A stretch of 64,000 nucleotides of DNA from Paracoccaceae bacterium (GTDB lineage Bacteria; Pseudomonadota; Alphaproteobacteria; Rhodobacterales; Rhodobacteraceae). A program made the translations under genes and the position numbers. Positions within the stretch are counted from its first letter, which is position 1, and each line of letters starts with the position of its first letter. Shown in pieces: positions 26,138 to 33,478 of this stretch. Below the pieces are notes generated by a model that had not been told where the DNA came from, did not search any database, and saw nothing but the letters and a program-made list of their open reading frames with translations. The stretch spans positions 62,001-126,000 of the forward strand of contig JANSYL010000005.1 in assembly GCA_024742455.1 (NCBI GenBank). Direction: 5' to 3'.

Positions 26138-28003
26138 TCAATTCCAGCAGCTGACCGTCACGGTCATGTCGGCGCCGAGGCGCGCGAGATTTTCCTCGTT
26201 CATCCGGTCCTCGCGCGGGGCTGCATCCAGCACCAGCCCCGCCGCCGTGAGCGCGTCACGCAGGGCATCCACCTGCAGCGCCAGCGTCACATCGGCGGGC
26301 AGGGTGCGACCCGAGACTGTGCCGGGCAGGACCATGCCGGTCACAGATCCGGTGAAATCCAGAACCGGCGCCCCCGCCTCGCTTTCGGCGGTGGCGATGT
26401 CCAGCCGCTGCAGGGTCGTCTCGCCGTTCATGCCCTCCAGCGCGGCCAGTGTGCCGAAGCTCATCGAGGCGGTGCTGAGCGTGCCGTCGAAGGGAAAGCC
26501 CGACACGGCAATGGGCGCCTGCACCCGCCCCGACCCTTCGGCCAGAACACCGAAGGCCAGTGGCGCTAGCTGCGTCAGCGGGCGCAGCACCGCGATGCCC
26601 AGGTCGGCATCGCTATAGGCAAGCTCGGCCTCGTAGCTGTCATTGATCAGGGTTTGCGCGCAGTCCCCCACCGCCTCGGTCGTGGTCAGGACGGTGCCGT
26701 CCGCGTCGATGAAAAAGCCCGTCCGCACCCGGTCGGGCGTGCGCACCTCGAGGCCCGAGACCATGTCGACCCCGTCTTCCATCGTCTCCGGCACCACCGC
26801 GGGGTCGAGCACACCGTCGATATAGCTGATGGTGGATTGCATCATCGGCAGCACGCGCGCGATCTGGTCATCGCGTTCCGGCGGCCAGACGATGGTGAAC
26901 CCCTTGACCGTGCCGCGCACTAGCCGCGCCTCGGTATGGGACCGCAGCGTGTCGGACTGGCCGGTCAGAAGGAAACTGTCACGACCGCGTTCACGTTCAC
27001 CGTCCAGCGGCACGATCTCGAGCGTCTGCATGATCTCGTAAAGGCCGAACAGCGTGGTTTCCGTGCCCGGCTGCGAGATCAGCAGGATCTGCACGCCGCT
27101 GTCGTTGATCTCGGTGTATTGCGCGAAGGGGAAATTGTAGCCAGCGAATTCCACCATCGCGAGCGGCAGATCGATCTCGATGCCCGCCACGTCGCTGGTC
27201 ACCGTTTCCATGCCCAGCGCGGCGAGTTCGCCCCGGTAGTCGCCCAGCAGTTCCGCGCGCTGGCGCGAGGTCAGAACGCCGGTGGGTTCATACCCCTTGT
27301 CCTGCTGCCAGGCGCTCATGGAACCGCGGGTGCCCGGGCCGAAGGCGCCGTCGATGGCGCCGGTGTAATAGCCATACCAGGCCAGCGCGATCTGCAGCGC
27401 GTCCCGGCCTTCGCGGTCAAGCTGTGCCTCGCTCTGGCGGGCTTCCTGAACGGTTTCCTCGGGGATCAGCGGCGCGGGCGCGGGGGCCGGTTCCGCCTCG
27501 GCCACCTCTTCGACAATCGGTTCGGGCGCCGGTTCGGCGACCGCCTCGGGCGCGGTGGTGTCATTTGACGCGGCGTCTTCGGTCGCGGGGGTCTCTGCCT
27601 CCTGCGTGGCGGGCGCCTGCGGGGCTGGGTCCGTCAGGACCGTCGCACCCACGGGAAAGAACTGGCTGACATAGGCGCTGTCATCGGTGATGAAACTGTC
27701 CAGCGGCACCACGCCCTGGTTGCGCAGCGTGTTGAGCGCGGTTGCCGCAGCATCGGGGGCAAAGGGGCCGATGACGATGGCGTAAAGCCCGTCGGGGGTG
27801 CGGAACCCGTTCACATCCTCGACCAGCTGCGCATAGGTGCCGGCACGGGCCTGCGCGTTGACCAGTTCGCTGAACGCTTCCAGCTGGACCCAGGCGCGGT
27901 CCTGCGCCTCGGCCCCCTGCGCGATCAGCCCGACCATCACGGCCATCATGGCCGCGATCACCATCCGGGCGCGGCGCCCGTATTCCCCGATTGCCTGTGC
28001 CAA
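26138..28003 (-). CDS. Secreted PG-binding protein with an apparently inactive trypsin fold
   Basis: Exported protein of about 621 residues. Order: signal peptide (to about residue 33, IAQGAEA|QD); a SPOR-like region (35-105); an acidic Pro/Ala/Glu linker (125-190); a peptidoglycan-binding domain (195-255, ALAWYGYYTGAIDGAFGPGT); a domain of unknown type (270-400); and a C-terminal trypsin/Deg-like domain (420-600). In that domain the His position reads VLTTTEAVGDC, the Asp is kept in DADLGIAVLRP (Asp467), and the GNSGGP serine site reads SEAGAPVLD, so His and Ser are Glu443 and Ala543. It should not cleave peptides. Start is probably TTG at 28003; ATG at 27964 would still leave a signal peptide. 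Confidence 0.75.
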   Translation of the reverse strand: MAQAIGEYGRRARMVIAAMMAVMVGLIAQGAEAQDRAWVQLEAFSELVNAQARAGTYAQLVEDVNGFRTPDGLYAIVIGPFAPDAAATALNTLRNQGVVPLDSFITDDSAYVSQFFPVGATVLTDPAPQAPATQEAETPATEDAASNDTTAPEAVAEPAPEPIVEEVAEAEPAPAPAPLIPEETVQEARQSEAQLDREGRDALQIALAWYGYYTGAIDGAFGPGTRGSMSAWQQDKGYEPTGVLTSRQRAELLGDYRGELAALGMETVTSDVAGIEIDLPLAMVEFAGYNFPFAQYTEINDSGVQILLISQPGTETTLFGLYEIMQTLEIVPLDGERERGRDSFLLTGQSDTLRSHTEARLVRGTVKGFTIVWPPERDDQIARVLPMMQSTISYIDGVLDPAVVPETMEDGVDMVSGLEVRTPDRVRTGFFIDADGTVLTTTEAVGDCAQTLINDSYEAELAYSDADLGIAVLRPLTQLAPLAFGVLAEGSGRVQAPIAVSGFPFDGTLSTASMSFGTLAALEGMNGETTLQRLDIATAESEAGAPVLDFTGSVTGMVLPGTVSGRTLPADVTLALQVDALRDALTAAGLVLDAAPREDRMNEENLARLGADMTVTVSCWN

Positions 28004-28139
28004 ACCCTTGTCCCCTGTCTTGCCCTTCGGATATGCCGCAGGGCGGCACGTGCCCGTCTATATCGCGTGGCGCGCATGCCGCACAGTCAGGAAATGCACC
28101 GGAAATCGCCGGGATCGCAAGGCCTGCGGGGGCGGCACG

Positions 28140-28168
28140 TTGACCGCTGTTGCCTTGCGGCCTAAGAC
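28140..28168 (+). promoter_or_regulatory. Candidate sigma-70-type promoter for glyQ
   Basis: TTGACC (28140-28145), a 17-base spacer, then TAAGAC (28163-28168), about 30 bases before the glyQ ATG. Good spacing and position support it, but it is a motif reading only. Confidence 0.4.
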
Positions 28169-28198
28169 GGCGCCGCCGGAGTATCACGGACCCCTTCC

Positions 28199-29125
28199 AT
28201 GCCATCGACCGCCCCCCCGAAAAGCTTTCAGGACATCATCCTGCGCCTGCAGACCTATTGGTCGGCACGGGGCTGCGCGATCATGCAGCCCTACGACATG
28301 GAGGTTGGGGCCGGCACGTTTCACCCGGCCACCACGCTGCGCTCGCTGGGGTCGAGGCCCTGGGCGGCGGCGTATGTGCAGCCCTCGCGCCGCCCGACGG
28401 ACGGGCGATATGGCGAAAACCCCAACCGGTTGCAGCATTATTACCAGTATCAGGTGCTGATCAAACCGAGCCCGCCCGACCTGCAGGAGCTTTACCTCGG
28501 CTCGCTCGAGGCCATCGGTATCGACATGGACCTGCATGACATCCGGTTTGTCGAAGACGACTGGGAAAGCCCCACGCTGGGTGCCTGGGGCCTGGGGTGG
28601 GAGGTCTGGTGCGACGGCATGGAGGTCAGCCAGTATACCTATTTTCAGCAGGTGGGCGGACATGACTGTCACCCGGTTTCGGGCGAGCTGACCTATGGGC
28701 TGGAACGTCTGGCGATGTATGTGCTGGGCATCGACCACGTGATGGACATGCCCTTCAACGACCCAGATGCGCCGATCGCGCTGAGCTACGGGGACGTGTT
28801 CCGCCAGACAGAACAGGAATATTCCCGCTTCAATTTCGACGTGGCCGACACCGCGCTGCTCTTGCGCCATTTCGAGGAGGCCGAGGCCGAATGCCACGCG
28901 ATCCTGGCCGCCCCCGCCGAGGACCCGAAAACCGGCAGGCGCATCATCATGGCCCACCCGGCCTATGACCAGTGCATCAAGGCCAGCCATATCTTCAACC
29001 TTCTGGACGCGCGCGGCGTGATCTCGGTGACCGAACGGCAGGCCTATATCGGGCGGGTGCGTGCGCTGGCGAAAGCCTGCGCCGATGCCTTCGTTCAGAC
29101 CGAGGCGGGGGGATGGGTGGCATGA
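28199..29125 (+). CDS. glyQ: Glycyl-tRNA synthetase alpha subunit
   Basis: Catalytic alpha subunit (308 residues) of the bacterial alpha2beta2 glycyl-tRNA synthetase. [78 protein letters not shown] and [11 protein letters not shown] are near-invariant family segments covering class II motifs. GlyS is separated from it by three genes. The stop overlaps the next ATG. Confidence 0.97.
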   Translation: MPSTAPPKSFQDIILRLQTYWSARGCAIMQPYDMEVGAGTFHPATTLRSLGSRPWAAAYVQPSRRPTDGRYGENPNRLQHYYQYQVLIKPSPPDLQELYLGSLEAIGIDMDLHDIRFVEDDWESPTLGAWGLGWEVWCDGMEVSQYTYFQQVGGHDCHPVSGELTYGLERLAMYVLGIDHVMDMPFNDPDAPIALSYGDVFRQTEQEYSRFNFDVADTALLLRHFEEAEAECHAILAAPAEDPKTGRRIIMAHPAYDQCIKASHIFNLLDARGVISVTERQAYIGRVRALAKACADAFVQTEAGGWVA

Positions 29126-29853
29126 CCGACGCTGACCTTCAGGAGTTCAGCGCAATCGATCTGTCGCCTGCGGACCCGGTCGAGATGTTTTTCGCTCTGG
29201 TCGAGAAGGGGCCCGGAGCAATCGGGGCAGCGGGATACCGAAAGCTGAAGCGGCGCCTGCAGCACCGGGCAGAGGAACGGTTCCGGCAACTATCCGCAGA
29301 CCTGCGACCGGGCGACCTGGCGCTCGACTTAGGGGCGAATGTGGGAGAAGTGACAGCGGTCCTCTCCGCCACCGGCGCGGAGGTTCACGCCTACGAACCA
29401 GAGCCGGAAACCTTTACGATACTCAAACGACGCTTTGCCGACACGCCGCATGTCATCCCGCACAATGCGGCCGTTTCAAATCGGTCAGGCGCGGCGGAGC
29501 TTGTCCTGCCCGCTTCTTTCGCCGACCGTCCGCGCAGCGCCTCAAAGGCCGCAAGTATAGCCCATGACGTTTACCGCGGTCCTGACGCGCAGACGCGGAC
29601 CGTGCCTGTTTTAGACATTCGCGAAATCCTTGCGGGTCTGCCGCGTCGGCCGCGCCTGATCAAGATGGATATCGAGGGGGCTGAACTTGACGTTCTTGAT
29701 GCGATCCGACGGGACAACCTTCTAGAGCCGGGGATGGCCGTTTTCGTGGAAACGCATGAACGCATTGACCCCGCCGCCCTGCCTCAGGTTCGTGCGCTCC
29801 AGTCTTGGGCACGGACCGACGCGGCGGGCTACGTGAATCTGAATTGGGGATAA
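29122..29853 (+). CDS. FkbM-family methyltransferase
   Basis: Predicted SAM-dependent O-methyltransferase of 243 residues. Motif I is [17 protein letters not shown], followed by [16 protein letters not shown], the NAAVSNRSG segment and the FkbM hallmark [16 protein letters not shown]. FkbM enzymes methylate sugars, lipids or small molecules; the target here is unknown. The ATG overlaps the glyQ stop. Codon use differs from its neighbours: TTA, ATA and CTA codons, almost absent elsewhere in the window, recur, and GC is visibly lower, which suggests acquisition by transfer into the glyQ-glyS interval. Confidence 0.85.
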   Translation: MTDADLQEFSAIDLSPADPVEMFFALVEKGPGAIGAAGYRKLKRRLQHRAEERFRQLSADLRPGDLALDLGANVGEVTAVLSATGAEVHAYEPEPETFTILKRRFADTPHVIPHNAAVSNRSGAAELVLPASFADRPRSASKAASIAHDVYRGPDAQTRTVPVLDIREILAGLPRRPRLIKMDIEGAELDVLDAIRRDNLLEPGMAVFVETHERIDPAALPQVRALQSWARTDAAGYVNLNWG

Positions 29854-29857
29854 CGGC

Positions 29858-30322
29858 ATGACCGCTGGCCGCTGGCTCGTCGTCACGATTGTCGCCGTCA
29901 CCGCCCTGTTCGCGGCGGCGCAATGGTGGTTTCAGACGCGCGCCTATTACGTGCCGGTCGAGGCGGCGAGCGTTGCGGTCGCCCTGGCCGACGGCGGCAC
30001 CGAAGACCTGCCCGTGACGGGGTTCACCGGCATCGATGCCGACACCTCGCCGCTGCGTTACCGCGGCTGCTTTCGCGTCGATGTCGATCTGGAAGATCTC
30101 GCGGCGCGGGCCGTCACCCATGACGACCCCACGCCCCTGATCGCACCGGGATGGTTCGACTGTTTCGATGCAACCGCGATCGGCGCCGCACTGGAGGCCG
30201 GTCAGGCACGCGCCTTCCTGTCGCAAACGGAAATCCGCCCCGGCGCCGACCGCGTCGTCGCGATCTACCCCGACGGGCGCGGCTTTGCCTGGCACCAGTG
30301 GAATGGCAGTCTCGACCCCTAG
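29858..30322 (+). CDS. Membrane-anchored small protein, DUF6446-like
   Basis: A 154-residue protein with an N-terminal transmembrane or signal-anchor helix (residues 5-24, WLVVTIVAVTALFAAAQWWF) and a soluble domain in the periplasm. GFTGIDADTSPLRYRGCFRV and APGWFDCFDA, with two cysteines, then VAIYPDGRGFAWHQWN, resemble from memory the DUF6446 proteins of Rhodobacteraceae found near glyQ/glyS. The ATG follows the methyltransferase stop by four bases. Function unknown. Confidence 0.65.
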   Translation: MTAGRWLVVTIVAVTALFAAAQWWFQTRAYYVPVEAASVAVALADGGTEDLPVTGFTGIDADTSPLRYRGCFRVDVDLEDLAARAVTHDDPTPLIAPGWFDCFDATAIGAALEAGQARAFLSQTEIRPGADRVVAIYPDGRGFAWHQWNGSLDP

Positions 30323-30347
30323 GGGCGTGCCGGAAAGGAAAAGACCC

Positions 30348-31049
30348 ATGTCGGAAGACGACAGGAAAAAGATGGGCCCCTACAAGCGCGCCGTTGCCGA
30401 GGTGACGGAACGGGCCGGGGCGAAGAAGGTCGAGACGGACGGGATGGTGCTGTTCCAGTATCCCGATTACGACACCTACAGGGATGCGCAGATTCTCGGC
30501 AACAAGGCGAAACTGCGCATGCAGTTCGTCAAGGAAAGCCATATCCGCATCCTGTCGGGATACCTGGAGGAAACACTTGGCCCGGTGTCCTTCGGCATTT
30601 GCCACGGCACCCGGCGGGGCGCCGAGCAAAGCTGGTTTCGCGCGCATCTGCCCGGTGCGCCGGATGTGATCGGAACCGAAATCTCGGACACGGCCAGTGA
30701 TTTCCCGCACACGATCCAGTGGGATTTCCACGAGACCAACCCGGAATGGACGGGGCGCGCCGATTTCGTCTATTCGAATTCATGGGATCACGCCTTCGAC
30801 CCGCTCAAGGCCTTTGCAGCCTGGATCGACGCGTTGCGGCCCGGCGGTCTGATGCTGCTCGATTATACCAAGGGCCAGACCCCGGATGCAGCCAACGCGC
30901 TCGACCCGTTCGGGATCAAGCTGCGCAAGCTTCGCGCGATGCTGACCGAGGCGTTCGGCACGAAAGGAACGCTGCGCGACACGCTCGACACCCGTCGCAC
31001 CAACCCTGAATACCGCGCCCGCGTGGTGGTCTTTGAAAAGTCCGCCTGA
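30348..31049 (+). CDS. Class I methyltransferase-like protein
   Basis: Predicted 233-residue protein. VSFGICHGTRRGAEQSWF takes the place of the usual glycine-rich motif I, PDVIGTEISDTASDFPHT the acidic motif II, and DFVYSNSWDHAFDPLKAFAAW with LRPGGLMLLDY the motifs typical of class I SAM methyltransferases. The unusual motif I makes catalytic activity uncertain. The ATG at 30348 has GGAAAGGAAAAG upstream. It is the last of three genes separating glyQ from glyS and could act on a sugar or lipid; no substrate is evident. Confidence 0.7.
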   Translation: MSEDDRKKMGPYKRAVAEVTERAGAKKVETDGMVLFQYPDYDTYRDAQILGNKAKLRMQFVKESHIRILSGYLEETLGPVSFGICHGTRRGAEQSWFRAHLPGAPDVIGTEISDTASDFPHTIQWDFHETNPEWTGRADFVYSNSWDHAFDPLKAFAAWIDALRPGGLMLLDYTKGQTPDAANALDPFGIKLRKLRAMLTEAFGTKGTLRDTLDTRRTNPEYRARVVVFEKSA

Positions 31050-31073
31050 GGCCAACCGAAAGCTGACCCGATC

Positions 31074-33323
31074 ATGCCCGATCTTCTGCTGGAACTCTTT
31101 TCCGAGGAAATCCCCGCCCGGATGCAGGCCAAGGCCGCCGAGGATCTGAAGCGGCTGGTGACCGGCGGGCTGGTCGATGCGGGGCTGACCTATGCCAGCG
31201 CGGGGGCTTTCGCCACGCCGCGGCGGCTGACCCTGACGGTGGAAGGGCTGGCCGACCGGTCGCCGGACATGCGCGAAGAACGGCGCGGGCCGCGCGCGGA
31301 TGCGCCGGAAAAGGCCATCGAGGGGTTCTTGCGCGGTGTCGGCCTGACCCGCGACCAGGTGGAGGTGCGGCCGGACAAGAAGGGCGATGTGCTGTTCGCG
31401 GTCATCGACAAGCCGGGCCGGGCCGCACCCGAGATCATCGCCGAGGTCGTGCCGGGCGTGATCCGCGATTTCCCGTGGCCCAAATCCATGCGCTGGGGGG
31501 CGGGCAGCCTGCGCTGGGTTCGCCCGTTGCAGCGCATCCTGTGCATTTTGACCGATGAGGCGGGGGCCGAGGTCGTGCCCTTCGACGTGGACGGGATCAG
31601 ATCGGGTGATGTGACCGAGGGGCACCGGTTTCTCAGCCCCGGTGAGATCAGGGTCACATCCTGTGACGATTACCGTGCGAAACTGGCGGCCGCCCATGTC
31701 GTCCTGTCCGCCGAGGACCGCGCGCAGACGATCTGGCACGACGCCACCACCATGGCCTTCGCGCAAGGTCTGGAAGTGGTCGAGGATGCAGGCCTCCTGG
31801 CCGAGGTCGCGGGGCTGGTGGAATACCCGGTCGTCCTGATGGGCGAGATCGGCGAGGATTTCCTGAGCCTGCCGCCCGAGGTGTTGCAGACCTCGATGAA
31901 GGAGCACCAGAAATTCTTTTCGGTCCGCAACCCCGCCACTGGCCGGATCGAGAAATTCGTCACCGTCGCCAACCGCACCACCGCCGACAATGGCGCCACG
32001 ATCCTTGCGGGCAACCAGAAGGTGCTGGCCGCCCGCCTGTCGGATGCGAAGTTTTTCTGGGAAAACGACCTGCGCGTGGCAAAGGCGGGGATGGGCGACT
32101 GGTTGGAGGCGTTGAAAAACGTCACCTTCGAACGCCGCTTGGGGTCCCAGGCGGAGCGCATCGACCGGATCGCCGCGCTTGCAAAGGAAATCGCACCGCT
32201 GGTCGGCGCCGACCCCGACCAGGCGGAAACGGCGGCGCGGATCGCCAAGGCCGATCTGTCGTCGGAAATGGTTTATGAATTCCCCGAACTGCAGGGCGTG
32301 ATGGGCCGCTACTATGCCGAGGCCGCGGGCCAACCGGCCGAGGTCGCGGCGGTGGCCGAGGACCACTACCAACCCCTCGGCCCGTCGAGCGACGTGCCGA
32401 CGGCACCCCTGTCGGTCGCTGTCGCGCTGGCCGACAAGATCGACCTGCTGACCGGGTTCTGGGCGATCGACGAGAAACCGACCGGGTCGGGTGACCCGTT
32501 CGCGCTGCGGCGGGCGGCGTTGGGGGTGATCCGGATCGTGACCACGGACGGTCTGCGCCTGCGCCTCGACCGGTTCATCGACAGCCAGCTGCTCAAGCAC
32601 AAGATCGCCTTCAATCACGGGGCCGACGAAGACGTCATCGATACGCTCGAGGAAATCCTGAAAGAGATCGCCGATCGCGGCGTGTTCGGTGCGGCCTACC
32701 GCGCGGTGCTGGACCGGCTGAAGGAAAACGACCGCCTGCCCGACACCAGCGAGGGCTCGGTCCTGCGCACGGTGGGTGACATGGTGCCGGACCTGTCGAC
32801 CGACCTGCTGGCGTTTTTCCACGACCGCCTCAAGGTGCATCTGCGGGCCGAAGATATCTCTCATGATGTCATCGACGCCGCGCTGTCGAAACCGCCCGCC
32901 GATGATCTGGCCCTTGTCGTGGCCCGCGCGCGCGCGCTGCAGGCCTTTCTCAAGACCCCCGATGGCGAAAACCTGGTGCAGGGCTATCGCCGCGCGGCCA
33001 ATATCCTGGCCCAGGCCGAGGAAAAGGACGGGGTCGAATACCGTTACGGGGCGGATGTGAAATTCGCCGAAACCGATGAGGAACGCGCGCTGTTCATTGC
33101 CCTCGACGCCGCCAGAACCGCCATCGCCCCGGCGCTCCAGGCGGAAGATTTCGCCGCCGCCATGACCCGGATGGCCACGCTGCGCGCGCCGATTGATGCG
33201 TTTTTCGAGGCGGTGCAGGTCAATGCCGACAACCAGGTGGTGCGCCGTAACCGGCTGAACCTGTTGCACCAGATCGTGGAAACCTGCGGGCAGGTGGCCG
33301 ATCTTTCGAAACTGGACGGCTGA
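31074..33323 (+). CDS. glyS: Glycyl-tRNA synthetase beta subunit
   Basis: Beta subunit (749 residues) of glycyl-tRNA synthetase, carrying HD-like and tRNA anticodon-binding domains. DLLLELFSEEIPARMQ at the start, FATPRRLTLTVEGL, EVRPDKKGDVLFAV, MRWGAGSLRWVRPLQ, MKEHQKFFSV and FWENDLRVAK are family markers; NQVVRRNRLNLLHQI is the usual end with the anticodon-binding DALR-like part. Length is slightly above the E. coli form. Two tandem palindromes follow the stop. Confidence 0.96.
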   Translation: MPDLLLELFSEEIPARMQAKAAEDLKRLVTGGLVDAGLTYASAGAFATPRRLTLTVEGLADRSPDMREERRGPRADAPEKAIEGFLRGVGLTRDQVEVRPDKKGDVLFAVIDKPGRAAPEIIAEVVPGVIRDFPWPKSMRWGAGSLRWVRPLQRILCILTDEAGAEVVPFDVDGIRSGDVTEGHRFLSPGEIRVTSCDDYRAKLAAAHVVLSAEDRAQTIWHDATTMAFAQGLEVVEDAGLLAEVAGLVEYPVVLMGEIGEDFLSLPPEVLQTSMKEHQKFFSVRNPATGRIEKFVTVANRTTADNGATILAGNQKVLAARLSDAKFFWENDLRVAKAGMGDWLEALKNVTFERRLGSQAERIDRIAALAKEIAPLVGADPDQAETAARIAKADLSSEMVYEFPELQGVMGRYYAEAAGQPAEVAAVAEDHYQPLGPSSDVPTAPLSVAVALADKIDLLTGFWAIDEKPTGSGDPFALRRAALGVIRIVTTDGLRLRLDRFIDSQLLKHKIAFNHGADEDVIDTLEEILKEIADRGVFGAAYRAVLDRLKENDRLPDTSEGSVLRTVGDMVPDLSTDLLAFFHDRLKVHLRAEDISHDVIDAALSKPPADDLALVVARARALQAFLKTPDGENLVQGYRRAANILAQAEEKDGVEYRYGADVKFAETDEERALFIALDAARTAIAPALQAEDFAAAMTRMATLRAPIDAFFEAVQVNADNQVVRRNRLNLLHQIVETCGQVADLSKLDG

Positions 33324-33328
33324 TCCCC

Positions 33329-33369
33329 GGAAATCTGCAGATTTCCGCCCAGAAAATCTGCAGATTTTC
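33329..33369. repeat. Two adjacent 18-bp perfect palindromes after glyS
   Basis: GGAAATCTGCAGATTTCC (33329-33346) and GAAAATCTGCAGATTTTC (33352-33369) share the core AAATCTGCAGATTT and are five bases apart. In RNA either arm could fold into a nine-pair hairpin, and the two could also pair with one another. They may act as a glyS terminator or as a pair of protein-binding sites. Confidence 0.85.
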
Positions 33370-33478
33370 ATACGGAAAACCCGGGTCTTCCGCCTCTTTC
33401 GCCGCGCTGCGGCGAGACGGCGCTGGACAGGTCGCCTCAGGGTTGTATCCTGCGCCCGTGGCTCTGAAAGACACCCCG

